Source: Icerya purchasi | Lineage: Eukaryota > Arthropoda > Insecta > Hemiptera > Monophlebidae | Direction of reading: 5' to 3' | Length of the DNA: 64,000 nucleotides | Assembly (NCBI GenBank): GCA_039619475.1 | Contig: CM077115.1 | Location: forward strand, 153,301,774 to 153,365,773 | In this document: piece after piece, positions 33,468 through 44,958 of the stretch | How positions within the stretch are numbered: the first letter of the stretch is position 1 | How the letters are laid out: every line of letters begins with the position of its first letter | The notes under the pieces: generated by a model | Seen by the model: the letters and a program-made list of their open reading frames with translations, nothing else | The model's database searches: none | Told to the model about the DNA's origin: nothing | Translations under genes and position numbers: made by a program

Positions 33468-34650
33468 ATATGATTAATTCGCGATCCTTCATGTATGCGG
33501 ACGAAATCTAACGCTCTTTATATAAACACTAGCTGTGCCCCATGGCTTCGCCCGTGTATCAATGCCCGTTTAAATCTGTACTTGGAAATTCATAAAAAAA
33601 TATTTGTTTTATCTGAAATTGTATTTATGTAAAGATTATTTCTCTTTATTGGTGGAAACATGTTTATCACCGTCCAACAGAGAATAATTTTAATGTTCCA
33701 TGTTTAACTGAAAATTATCGATCTTTCTACAAACTGTTCGTCGTGATCTGAACAAAAAGTTTTGCTCAACTTAACAGCACACGCAGCCATCGTTTTAAGA
33801 AGGCCGAGTCATTCACACGGGGATCTTCCATAGTTACACATTTAAGAGAACATCTTTTTCAATCATATCCTTCAATAGCTCTGTCTCCAGCTTTTTATTA
33901 AAATTAATTTATTAACGCAACAGCAAACTGTAATAGTTGAGTAAGGATTTTAATATTCCCGGTAGCAGATTATTAAAAAGAAAGTTAAACAGTTAATTAA
34001 AAACATTTATATAGCGGTTTTGGCCCAAAAGTTCGAATATTTGACATATCAGTTAAATACTCTATTTTATTTTTATATGTTCCCCATTACGGTCAATAGT
34101 ATATGGTTTAAACATCTACCAGTTTTTGCAAACATATTGTACAATACATTTTCGTATTTCTACTCTTAATAATTCATTATTATACAAAAAATACGATAGA
34201 GACGAAAACAAACATGCACCATTCTTATCTATGTATTTTATTATATCATTAACACATATTAATTATACATTCATATTAACAGTGAATATATGTATATATA
34301 AAATTAAATTTAAATACACGAAAGTGAAAATTAAAGAAATAACAATTATTGAATAAACATTTACAGCATATAAAAATATATAGTACATAAATTTGATAAT
34401 TGGTATATTTACATTAGACATAAACCATTAACTGAATCGCTTTAAATAATACATGTGGAATAATTCAAGAACAAAAAAAAAAGGGGGGGAAACCGTTGCC
34501 TTTGCCAGTAATTTCCGACACAGCAGTGACAGAAATAAATAAAAAATAATAAAAAAAATAATTAAAAAGTTAATTTAAAAAATATTATACAGTGATTTTG
34601 CATGGTCAGGTAATTCACAAAAAAATTTTAAACGATTAAAAACAGTACAT
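33468..34650 (+). repeat. Tandem duplication, unit 2 (CTAGCTGTGCCCC repeat copy 3)
   Basis: The uninterrupted counterpart of unit 1. Repeat body starts ACTAGCTGTGCCCCATGGCT (33528). It gives the empty-site sequence used to define both inserts in unit 1. Contains a poly-A/poly-G junction at about 34472-34490 that is also in unit 1. Confidence 0.82.
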
Positions 34651-34789
34651 ATAGCAGACAAAACCTAAGATGATTGCTTAACCGATGTAATAATTTGTGC
34701 TAACCTGTACTAGTTATTTATGACTGTGTATGCTTTGAGAATATGTTTTACTGTTGACTAACCACCACCTTTGAACTTTTCTAACCCTC

Positions 34790-35290
34790 AGTAAAATAAA
34801 TTTTTAACACTTCATTAAACAATTAAATGTATAATTTTTATATCCCCGACACGTTTCGAAGCAAACACTTCATGTTCACGGGAGTAATTATAATATAAAT
34901 AATGAAGACGATAACTACATTTCAAATTAACTGAAAAAGGTCGATGTTAAAAGTCGATTATTGAATAAATACAAAATGTATAAAATTTAAAAATGAAATA
35001 TAAAATATAAAAAATATAAAAAATGACTAATAAATTTAACAAGGAAAATGGTAGCAATTTAAATGAAAAATGAAGTTTTAAAAAATTTTAAAAATTTCAA
35101 ATTTCAAAATAAATATCAAAAATAAATAAATTATAAATATGAAAAATTATGTAAAATGGTCGTTGTATAGTAATAATGTGTACATAAGGAAATTAACTAT
35201 ATTAAAATTTATTTAAATGTTAAATAATGGGCTATCTATATTTGGAAAGTTATGGTTTATACAATTATTCTTGAATTTATTAATATAATA
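34790..35290 (+). other. AT-rich stretch with CGACACGTTTCGAAG motif
   Basis: CCCCGACACGTTTCGAAGCA (34848-34867) resembles the loop of the 21.9-kb hairpin. The rest is A-rich low-complexity sequence. It may be the end of a Penelope-like or CR1 copy. No coding part. Confidence 0.35.
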
Positions 35291-35297
35291 TTTTTCA

Positions 35298-36030
35298 GTG
35301 AAATTTAACATAGAAAAACTACAGTCGCATGGTTTTCAGGTTCGTAACATTCATAATGTAAAACAGCATCAAACCAAAAAACCGCTGCCATTATTCTTTC
35401 TAGACCTAGAACCAATTGAAAATTGTCGGCAAATTTTTAATTTAAAATCATTCTGTGGTACAATAATTAAAGTCGAATCGCCAAATAAAAAAGCATCCAT
35501 CTCGCAATGTCAAAACTGCCAACAATGAGGTCATACTAAAGCCTATTGTACAAGAGCGCCACTTTGTGTTAAGTGCGGTGAAGGACACGAAACTTATGAA
35601 TGAAAAAAGGACCCAAAATCGCCAGCTACGTGCGGTTTGTGTGGGGAATGGGATCCCTCGAATTATAGAGGTTGCGAAGTATATCAGCGATTAGTACAAA
35701 GTAAAACTGATGTTAAGAATAAAATTATTCAACCTAATAAGCACAGTTATCTGCGGCCAACTCTATAAGTTATTCAGAAATATTAAAACCGGCCGCTATA
35801 AGTCAACAGAACAATATCACGACGAACACAAATCATTCTAAAAGTTCCAGTCAAACCTTTAATATAAATCAAACATCAAAGCAATTCGAGGAAAAGAAAC
35901 AACAGACTTCTTCAGTAAATCTAGCAGAATTCCTTATGGAATTTAAGGCAATGTTTCTTCAATTAACTGAACAAAACAGCATGGTTCTATCCATGCTAAC
36001 CATGTTAGTTCAAAAAATGACTAACTAATG
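35298..36030 (+). pseudogene. Jockey-type ORF1 remnant with zinc knuckles
   Basis: The gag-like protein. The core reads HGFQVRNIHNVKQHQTKKPL, PLFFLDLEPIENCRQIFNLK; then three knuckles: CQNCQQ*GHTKAYC (35510-35553), CVKCGEGHETYE*, and CGLCGEWDPSNYRGC. TGA codons interrupt knuckle 1 (35526-35528) and knuckle 2, and a frameshift follows near 35765. The C-terminal part (Gln/Ser-rich, then a leucine-rich helix ending MLVQKMTN) runs to a TAA at 36026-36028 that overlaps the ORF2 ATG. The first codon listed is not an ATG; the true N-terminus is lost. Confidence 0.75.
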
Positions 36031-38680
36031 CCTGGCTATATAAAAATAGCTCAGTGGAATGCAAATGGCTTAAAAAATCATAAGGCTGAACTCGAATTAT
36101 TCTTAAATTCAAACTTGATAGACGTAATCTTAGTCGCTGAAACTCACCTCACTGATAAAGATTATTTCAAAATAAATAACTATATAACATACTCTTGTTC
36201 TCACCCTTCAGGGAAATCCCAGGGTAGTTCAGCAATATTAATAAAATCTAAAATTGTACATTATGAAATAAATAATTTTAGGGAGGAGTACCTGCAGGGG
36301 ACTAGTATTAGCATACAGACGAAGGGTGGTCAGCTTGTGTTGTCAGCTGCATACTGTTCTCCGCGACATAAAATAACAGCAGACCAGTTCAGTAAATACA
36401 TACAGAGCCTAGGAAATAAATTCCTGCCAGGTGCGGATTGGAATGCCAAGCATACAGCGTGAGGCTCCAGGGTAACTAATACCAGGGGACGTGTGTTCAA
36501 ACAAGCGCTGGAAAGTCACAATGCTAACTACATATCAACAAGAGAACCAGCGTATTGGCCAACCAGACCTTTTAGATTTTTTTATTACAAAAGGCATTGC
36601 CTGTTATTATGCAAAAATAAATTCTTCTTTCGATCTTTTCTCAGACCATTTTTCAATTGTTTTAACCCTTGGCGATTCAGTAATATTCAGAGAAAAATCG
36701 ATATATTTGTATAATCGTAAAACAGACTGGGATTCCTTCGAGGAATACTTGGACTCAAAATTAGATCTAAAAATCCCATTAAAAAGCCAAACTGACATCG
36801 AGAATGCGGTGGAATATATAACTAGGGAGATTCAAACAGCAGCAACTTTGAATACTCCTTCTATTGATATGTACCAAAAAATACAAAATTATCCTATTTT
36901 AGTTCGTCAGCTTGTTTTAGAACAGAGAAAGGTTAGGCGAAAATTGTTTCAGACAGGAAATCCATCAGACAAAAAACAACTTAATAATAAAACCAAAGAA
37001 CTCAAAAAATTATTAGCAGAAATTAAAAATATAACTTTTAATAATTACTTACTTAAACTCTCGCCATTAGCGGCGGATGATTATTCATTGTGGAAGTGTA
37101 CAAAAAACATTAAATAACCAAAAAATTGCATTCCTCCGATAAAGCATGGCAACGGGTCTTGGACGAAAGATCCAAAGCAAAATGCGAATTTACTTGCCAC
37201 CAACTTGGCAACAGTTTTTAAGCCGAACTTAACGGCTGCTACGGACAAAGAAGTCGATGACTTTTTAAAAAATCCTGGCCAGTTATCTTCTCCTATCAAG
37301 TCAGCGTCACCGCAAGAGGTGAAAAACATATTTAAAACGCTGAAAAGGAGAAAGAGTCCCAGTTTTGATTTAATAAGCGCGGAATTACTGAATAGACTTC
37401 CACGGAAGGCTGTAATATTGCTGACATTTATATGTAACGCAATACTCCGAAGCCTACATTATTTTCCGGTGCAATGGAAGTTTGCGCAAATTATTATGAT
37501 TGCGAAACCGGAAAAAATCCGCATGCTGTTACGTCCTATCGTCCCATTTCCTTGTTGCCTGTTATGTCGAAGGTAATGGAGAAATTGGTATTAAATAGAT
37601 TGCAGCCATGCCTATATAATATATATTTACATCAATTCGGTTTCTTAAAACAGAACTCCACGGTGGATCAGCTGCACAGAGTGGTAAATGTAATAGAAAC
37701 AAGTTTGGAAACAAAAAATGTGTGTACAGCGGCATTTCTCGATGTCCAACAGGCTTTTGATAAAGTTTGGCATAATGGTCTATTATATAAATTAAAAATT
37801 CTGTTACCAACTAGGTTATATCTCTTGTTGAGTTCATATCTGCATAACTGATATTTCCAGGTGCGCTATGAACACACGTTTTCAGAACTATATCCAGTTC
37901 AAGCAGGAGTGCCCCAGGGATCAGTTCTGGGACCCACGCTGTATTTATATACACAGCAGACGTTCCTGTACCGAAAATGTACAGGTAGCTACATTTGCTG
38001 ACGACACGGCATTACTTGCGTCACATTCAGATCCGAAGATAGCAAGCGACAATCTTCAGAAGGTCCTTATCGAAGCAGAAAGCTGGTTTAAAAAGTGGAA
38101 AGTTCGGATCAACGAAAGTAAATCGGTAAACGTTCATTTCACGAATAGAAAAGTCGTAACCCCAACTGTTGGGATAAATGGACTGGAATTGCCTGTGAGA
38201 ACAACAGTTAAGTGTACTTGGGACTACACCTAGATAGTCGTTTAACATGGAAGCAGCACATTCAGACAAAGAAAAGAGAAATAGATATTCGTGTTAAAAA
38301 AATGTAGCGGCTTCTAGGAAGAAATAGCGTTTTAAGTATTGATAATAAACGTTTGATATACACACGTATCTTGAAGCCTATTTGGACCTACGGAGTACAG
38401 CTTTGGGGGGTTGTGCTAAACCTACAAATCTGAAGATAATACAGACCGCGTAGAATAAAATCCTTAGGCTCGTAACCAAGGCGCCATGGCATGTATCAAA
38501 TCAAACTTTGCATCAAGATTTAGGGATAGAGTATGTGGCAGATGTTATTAAAACTCATGCCCGAAGACACGCAGAAAGACACTTGGAAAGTCATCCGAAT
38601 AAACTTGCTGCTGGACTGCTACATACTGCTAATGATAGGAGGCGGCTGAAGCGTAAAAAACCTCATGACCTTGTTTAAGG
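36028..38680 (+). pseudogene. Jockey-type ORF2 (endonuclease-RT), many breaks
   Basis: Starts at an ATG overlapping the ORF1 stop (TAATG). The endonuclease has IAQWNANGLKNHKAELE, the ETHLTD glutamate and GADWNAKHTA followed by TGA (36460-36462) where tryptophan is expected, then after a frameshift LDFFITKGIACYYAK and SDHFSIVLTL. RT motifs: SYRPISLLPVMSKVMEKL (about 37540-37590), AAFLDVQQAFDKVWH (about 37730-37772), GVPQGSVLGPTLY (about 37900-37945) and ATFADDTALL (about 37988-38020). The C-terminus is APWHVSNQTLHQDLGIEYVA followed by RRRLKRKKPHDLV. At least six breaks. No RNase H. Confidence 0.83.
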
Positions 38681-38811
38681 TAAAGTTTATCGGGTAGGTA
38701 CTATTGGGTACTTCTCCCTTCATGCTAAATATTTCCCTGTTAAGAATATTGCTAAATGGCCTAGATGGCCAGTTTGTAATACAATGACAATTTAAAAAAA
38801 AAAAAAAAAAA

Positions 38812-39229
38812 TTATACTAGGAAAATATCGTACTTTTTATTCTTTGTTGTAAAAGAAGTTTCAGGTTAAGTTTAGATAATATTTTACATAATAACAATAA
38901 TAAAAGGTTAAAATAATAATCATCATTACGAAAACTGGATACATGAAATATATAAATAAAACAAATCGTTAGTAGTACTGATAACTAGTAATATGTCTCT
39001 GAACTCTTTTAAGTATAAGTAACATTTTATTATTTTTACTAATAAAGAAGGAAGGCATGTGTTATTTTTTAAAACCACGCCGACAAGCTACAGAACTTGG
39101 CAGGGTCCTTAAACGTAATGCAAATTGCAAGCAAAAAAAAAAAAAAATCTTCATAGCTGAGTCCAAAGTCTGGTTTAACTGGTAATATTATGCAAGCCAA
39201 AGCTTGCCGGATGAAGAACACAATTAACA
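38812..39229. other. Stretch without recognised gene
   Basis: AT-rich sequence with an A-run at 39134-39147. Nothing else identifiable. Confidence 0.4.
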
Positions 39230-39770
39230 CACACTATCGCGGGATTCTTTTCCTTCAGTTTTTAAGCTAAGTTCAGTCGTACACCTATCATTGCAGGGGC
39301 GTCATCTGTGCAAACTTCAATGAGTTTATTTCAATCCAAATCGAATTATTTATGACTTTACGTATACTGAAATATCATCGATTTTACCCTTGATTGTGTT
39401 GTTCGAAAGAGAAATCGACTTCATTTTTTGCTCGGATTCTTCTCCTAAAATTATCTGCGGGCTTTTAAGGAACATGGTTTGATTAATTTCTTGCCGATAG
39501 TGTGAGGTTTCTTTTGTTTGTTATCGAATAAGCTATTACAAATTAAGCTTTGGGATGTTGTGATACACCCGCGTGATAATTCCTCGATTTATCCTGTTTT
39601 ATGCGCTCAAGTGATTCTGCTTTAAAAGGACAAAACTCTTTCGTCTTCGAAATCAGAATAGAATGTTGCTGGCTCAAATGCCTTTCGAGGCGATTGGGCC
39701 TCATGCTATCGGTATTTAAAATTTTCATACATATCACACATTGAGCCAATTGTAGTTCATCTTTTTCTAT
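39230..39770 (-). pseudogene. hAT transposase remnant, BED-finger (ZBED5-like)
   Basis: Minus strand. The open piece 39749-39543 has a BED zinc finger: QCVICMKILNTDSMRPNRLE followed by RHLSQQH (Cys-X2-Cys ... His-X5-His). Further on come FLKSPQIILGEESEQKMKSI and SLSNNTIKGKIDDISV (about 39475-39365). The phrase 'SLSNNT...RIDDIS' after a BED finger is characteristic of ZBED5/SCAND3-like hAT transposases in animals. The catalytic core and C-terminal dimerisation region are missing or unreadable. Several frame breaks. The finger is well preserved, but nothing suggests domestication. Confidence 0.62.
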
Positions 39771-40485
39771 GAAGGTAAACCCATACTTAATACAGTCTTA
39801 TGAAAACTTTCCCTATTTCGCTACCATTTTATGTCTATAACAGTAAAACAGCTACTTATAATTACACTTCCATTACACCTACATGAAACTATAGATCGGC
39901 CGCCAGAAGTTTGCGTTACTGATTTAAATATGACCGGTGATGAGCGTGATGATTAATAACAAATACTACTACATCGTTACCTACTGTCAATCCAAGATTT
40001 TTATAAGTTATTCATAGTATTATATTTTTATAATTATTTGCCCGGCGTCCTGTTACATAATACATAAAACACTGATGAAATAGTTTCATAAAAATTTTTA
40101 AAAACGTGAAGGTTTTTAAAAATCTTTATATTTATGTAACAAGAATTTTTAAATACCTACGTAAAATATAATTATTTTAAATTGTTATTTTTCGTAATAT
40201 ACAATTATTCTATAATTTAATATTATAACGACCAGTATTCATTTCGGATGCTACGTATCACTACAAAAATAATCACAGTTGAAGTAACCTCGGAACAACA
40301 AATCAAACCGAATTTAAAAATGTACCACTTCTCTTATGTGTTAAATATTAAATTTATCAGTTAAACCATTTTATATTAATGACGTTGTAATAGTAATTTT
40401 AATTAAATTTTCTATCTATAGTGCTTAGTAATGATAAAAATATCTTTATTATTAGTGAATACTTGTAGTTCGCGCCCTTTTGAAG

Positions 40486-40760
40486 TTTTTTTTTTTTTTT
40501 TTAAATTTTAAAATAAGTTTGTGGGTCTCACTGGGCAAGTATGCCCGTTGTGTGAGTGCCCGACACTCTTATTATCGTTTATTCAATTTCGGTACAAACT
40601 TATACATACTTATTATAACATCGAAATTATATATACCTTAATTAATATATTGCTTAGTAAATATATATATAACTTATATATATGTGAAAAGAAAAAAGGA
40701 AAAAACCATACACATACCTGCATTCACTCTGAAAGTCATATATACATAAGAGGGGAGACA
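40486..40760 (-). mobile_element. Short LINE/SINE 3' end with poly(A), copy 2
   Basis: Same family as 21312-21540. The T-run (40486-40502) is the tail of the minus-strand copy. Includes GTGGGTCTCACTGGGCAAGT and TGTGTGAGTGCCCGACACTC (40521-40565). The GGGCAAGTATGCCC palindrome is intact here and mutated in copy 1. Confidence 0.65.
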
Positions 40761-41168
40761 CAAAAACAACAACACAGAATACATTTTATATCCGTAAGTA
40801 CATGATTGAAAACTGTCTAGGAGTGAGGAATTCGGACGCAGTTACGTCACCGTGTCGGTTTGATCGTGATGTATTAAGAATGCAAACTCTCGAGCGTATT
40901 TACCGAATTATCAATTTAATAAAATAAATAAAAATGGTGACTGAAGTTTGATATTACACAAACTTACCTTTTAACAGTGAAATATGTAGCAATTTCACAC
41001 ACTACAAATAGATTTCTCAACAGATTTGAAGTCAAAATTTCGAAATTTTTGCAAACTTGTGTACAGTACAGAATGAACGACTTAACAGATGAGGGTACGA
41101 TACTTTATCGTTTTCTGAGTGATAGATATGAATGTTACGCGGTGAACTTGTGTGTGTACTTGCGAAAC

Positions 41169-42240
41169 ATGTCGGTGAACGTTTCCAACCCGGCTAGTTG
41201 CGAGATACGCGCGGTCATCAAATTTTTGACAGCTGAAGAAGGAGTTGCAGATGCAGAAATTCATCGCAGACTTTACGCAGTATATGTAGCAAACAATGAA
41301 GTATGTATACGAATAGATCACGATATTTAAAGAGGAAAGAACAACCATTCACAACGATAAACGAAGCCCGGCTCTCAGGACTGATACCAGTGCTACAATT
41401 GCAGTGTACAACGACTTTTGCAAGAGAATGGAAGTACGCTGAATGATTTGCATCATTTAATTCTGAAACGTCAATAGACGACTGCAGTCGTAAAACTATC
41501 CATACAATCCTAACCCAAGAGCTGAATTTGCGAAAACTTAGTGCACGATGGGTACCCCGCCTTCTGACTTCAGAAATGAAACACAGTTGTATGGCGTCTG
41601 TGATCGACTTTCTATTGCATTACGAGCAATACGACGATGGTTTTTCGACCGTACTATGACTCGTGACACGAATTAGGTGCATTAGCGGATCGCAGAGTCG
41701 AAGGAAGCGAATAAAGTGTGCATAATGAAAGGTCAACCAGGTCCGCCAAAAGCCAAAACTGAACGCTCTGCCGAAAAGATTTACTTAATCGTCTTCTGGG
41801 ACCGTAGGACTCCTATTGTAGCAATTTCGTAAGCAGAAGGATGCAATAACACGGAGTGCACTTATCATGACACTCTGGTAACACTTCATCCAGCGATTAA
41901 TTAGAAAAGACATGGCTTGCAGTCTGAGGGGTTGTGCTTTTGCACGATAATGCGCGATCGCACACATCTGTTCTCGTCTGCACGTTAATTAAGAACCCGA
42001 ATTTGAACGAATTCCCACATCCACTGTACTCGCCTAATGCTTCAGATTTTCACGCTTATGCCCATTTTAAACGTGATCTGGATGGGAAACGTTTCATAAC
42101 AGACGAGGAGGTCTTGCGGGTAGTAACAAAGCTTTTCGCTAAATGCACCACCAATTTTACCATGACGGTATCGATAAACTCGTAACCTCCTGGTATGATA
42201 AATTGTTTTTAGAAATTATGTCGAAAAATAAACTATTTCT
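41169..42240 (+). pseudogene. Mariner transposase pseudogene
   Basis: DNA transposase that cuts and joins at TA targets. From the ATG at 41169: NPASCEIRAVIKFLTAEEGV followed by ADAEIHRRLYAVYV, the first helix-turn-helix. Later come TIHTILTQELNLRKLSARWV and PRLLTSEMK, the linker; TRDTN* at about 41655-41672, where the first catalytic Asp survives and the Trp of GDETW is TAG; KAKTERSAEKIYLIVFWD; LHDNARSHTSVLV (second Asp, about 41939); and YSPNASDFHAYAHFKRDLDG (third Asp, with two residues lost from the usual spacing). Frameshifts and stops throughout. No terminal inverted repeats were placed. Confidence 0.85.
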
Positions 42241-42669
42241 TTTCTAATTTCTTTGGTATTTTTTTCATAATTTTTAGATGCCCGAAGGCCATTTTCGAAG
42301 TTATGTCACATTATTTACTGAACGCCCATCGCACGATATTTAATTTACGCGTTAAATTAATTTTTCTTTCGAAAATGCAAACGTACTCCGCCCCCTTGAC
42401 ATCTTTCTACGCTTCCCTAGGGAGGCACGTCCCCCTGATTGGGAACTCTCGCTCTAGTTTATCTCTGTCTTTGTTTTTATAGGTTTCTATGTGCAGTATA
42501 TTACTAATTTTCAAAATGTTTTTACCTTTATTATGTAGATATACTAATTAATTACGAAATATCGGGCATTACTCGTTACTTAATTTATGTAAGTCAGTTG
42601 TTTCAAAGTAAGAATAAATAATACACAAATTTATATTTTTTCATTATCAGTTATTATTTTCTTATGCAG

Positions 42670-42843
42670 GCGATTTTAGTAACCAGGTACGTTCGAAAAT
42701 GTTGGGAGTTCGTAGCGTTTCTTATACAGAGATACCGTTACCATCGAGACTTTGTGGCACCAATCGCTATACTAATTTCTTTAAAAATACCCATTCTGCT
42801 TTTGATGGCCATTACGGAATTTGCTAGAAGCTACATTATTCCA
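42670..42843 (+). CDS. Candidate coding exon 3, membrane-like (hypothetical)
   Basis: A strong polypyrimidine tract and acceptor (TTATTTTCTTATGCAG, ending 42669) precede exactly 58 open codons: AILVTRYVRKCWEFVAFLIQ, RYRYHRDFVAPIAILISLKI, PILLLMAITEFARSYIIP. They end at CCA|GTAAAG (42844). Both edges are phase 0. A hydrophobic helix is flanked by basic residues (RYVRKC, RYRYHR). No TE similarity was seen. Phase and strand allow splicing to 29595-29744. A multi-span receptor or transporter is possible, but no family is recognised. Confidence 0.32.
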
Positions 42844-43644
42844 GTAAAGTATTTAATCTATTTCTTTTTAAAATTTTTGTACCGTAATAATGTTAATAAT
42901 ACAAGAATAACTAACGATCGCACGAAGACAGTTGTATTAAACCCATCACCGACATGTTACGCTTTTACAACTCTGTAAATGTGTTTAATGTTCAGATGCT
43001 TCTGATTATAATATGGTTTGTATTAAACGCTGATTCATGATGCGCAAATATTGATTTAAAAGTAGTTCTTCCCTACAGATATATAGAGGCTCCAATGCGA
43101 AATTGCGTGGCATTTTAATTCTTTATTATTAATATTAATTTCTATATGGATTCCATTTACCATAGCTGCGACTCTGTAAATAACAAATTATTCGAATGGT
43201 TCATAAAAAACCTGTCAGAAATAATTAATAAATGAAAGTACCTATTACCCTCATTCAAACATAAGCAATAGAAAAGAAATTCTTGGCTAAATGATGTTAT
43301 CTGAAAATTTTCAGCTCAAAAAAAAAGAAATATTTATCGAGCTCACAAACAAGATCTAAAGGATATTGATTTACAACAAAAATTGAAATCTATTTCAAAA
43401 CAAATTCATAGAGAGGTCAGAAATACAATAGGTTATTTGGTAAGTGTAGGACAAATCCTAAAAAATGTTGGAATATTATTAATAATACAGTTGACAACAA
43501 ATCATCAAATATCAATCAAATAATAGTAAATAATAATATGGTGCAAGTATCTGGAAATGAGAACTCGGTAGCAAACTTTTTTAATAAATACTTTAAAGAT
43601 TGCGTATGTAATATCCAAAATAAAAATTTACAAATAAACAGATG

Positions 43645-43803
43645 GGTATGCATAAAATCCTTTGGGTTTATAGCCATTTATTTCTTCTGTTTCTAATCGC
43701 TTCCTGATTTAACTTTCAAGTCCCTACGTTTCATTATTTGTTAGTCCTTTGTGCTGCGTAAATGTCCTGAGTTGACGCGCCCAAGTTAAAAAAAGAAAAA
43801 AAA
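43645..43803 (+). mobile_element. Short 3'-end insertion with A-rich tail
   Basis: An approximately 150-base segment without coding sense lies between two consecutive parts of the host LINE's RT and ends in an A-rich run (43787-43803). It looks like a heavily 5'-truncated retroelement tail. Boundaries are approximate and no clear target duplication is seen. Confidence 0.4.
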
Positions 43804-44279
43804 ATAGATTTTACTACTGATAAAATTATACGTGCTATTCTTAGTTTACGAAATAAATCATCATATAGGAAAGATATGATATCTATTAAACTTATTTAGC
43901 AAAATCTATATCCTTTTTTACCAAGTCTTTAACATATCTGTTTAATAAAAAATCTATTCTATCAGATACGTTTCCTGAGATTCTAAAACTTGGAATTATT
44001 GTTCCAATCTTTAAAAGTGGTAGCAAAGAATTCACATAAAATTATAGACCTATATGCATACGTTCTACAATTTCAAAAGTGTTTGAAAAAATTATGAAAA
44101 CTAAAATTTTATATTATTTACTTGAGATAAAATTCTTCGGTCACAATCAATTTGGGTTTTTACCAGAGCGTGGAACGGATGCAGCCCTATTTGAGCACAC
44201 ATCCTACGTAACTGATAATCTAGAAATGAAGAAGTTTACAGCCGCTATATATTTCGATATAAAAATAGCTTTTGATACG

Positions 44280-44958
44280 TTTTTTTTTTTTTTTTTTTGT
44301 GGGCGCGCCAGCGGCATTGACCCAACAATAAGAAAACTAAGCTAAGAAATTAAATAACTTAGCGGTCCGAAATGGACGCAACAAAGAACAGCAGTGCGGA
44401 CACCACAGAAGATGATACAGGGAGGGAGACCTAATGACAGGAGCTGACTGTATAAAAGGGAGCGTTCGTTACAAAGAGCAGGACACTCAAAGAAAATGTG
44501 ATCAGCATCACATGTACGAGGAGGATCACAATCTTGAAGAGAACAATCAGGAGAAGGCAATAGAGCAAATCGAAAGCGTGAGGAGGGGAGGAGAGAATGA
44601 TTGATCCGGAGACGAATTAGGGAGACAATAGAAGAGCGACGAACGAACGGAATAGAATGGAACCAAGACAGTGAACGAGGAATCGGCTGAATAAAACGGT
44701 AATGCGAATGACGATTAGAAAATAGTGAGGAATAAATATCCCGCCAAAGTCTGCCGTGATTGAAGGTGGATAAAGAAAGATATCTGAAGAAGGAAAATGG
44801 TTGAGGAATGAATAAAGGCAACCAGCAGAACGAGCCAAAGAATCGGCTGCGTCAATGCCATGAATTCCGGAATGACTGGGAACCCATAAAAAATCAATAA
44901 GAATAGAACGGGATGACTGCGAGCTGTTAATATTGAAATTAGAGAAAGTCGGATTCAT
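44280..44958 (-). mobile_element. I-like LINE 3' end inserted into CR1-like LINE
   Basis: Its poly(A) tail appears as the T-run at 44280-44298. Minus-strand coding: FLWVPSHSGIHGIDAADSLA followed by RSAG, the RNase H histidine/aspartate motif (about 44890-44820); RLWRDIYSSLFSNRHSHYRF and SIVSLIRLRINHSLLPSSRF; CSLQDCDPPRTCDADHIFFE followed by CP, the C-terminal zinc motif (about 44535-44475). Two overlapping frames cover it, with one frameshift near 44650. The insertion lies between AAFDT and WFKSYL of the host RT, so the nesting order is unambiguous. Confidence 0.85.

Larger units (their letters stand above)
35298..38811 (+). mobile_element. Jockey-type LINE with poly(A), decayed
   Basis: Two ORFs joined by TAATG, EN-RT without RNase H, and a poly(A) tail at 38793-38811. 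The 5' part of ORF1 is missing, so the copy is 5'-truncated or the upstream part is too decayed. It differs from the 9.4-13.7 kb element in RT box (FADD against YADD) and in 3' tail (poly(A) against TTAC repeats), so it belongs to another Jockey-clade family. Confidence 0.83.
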
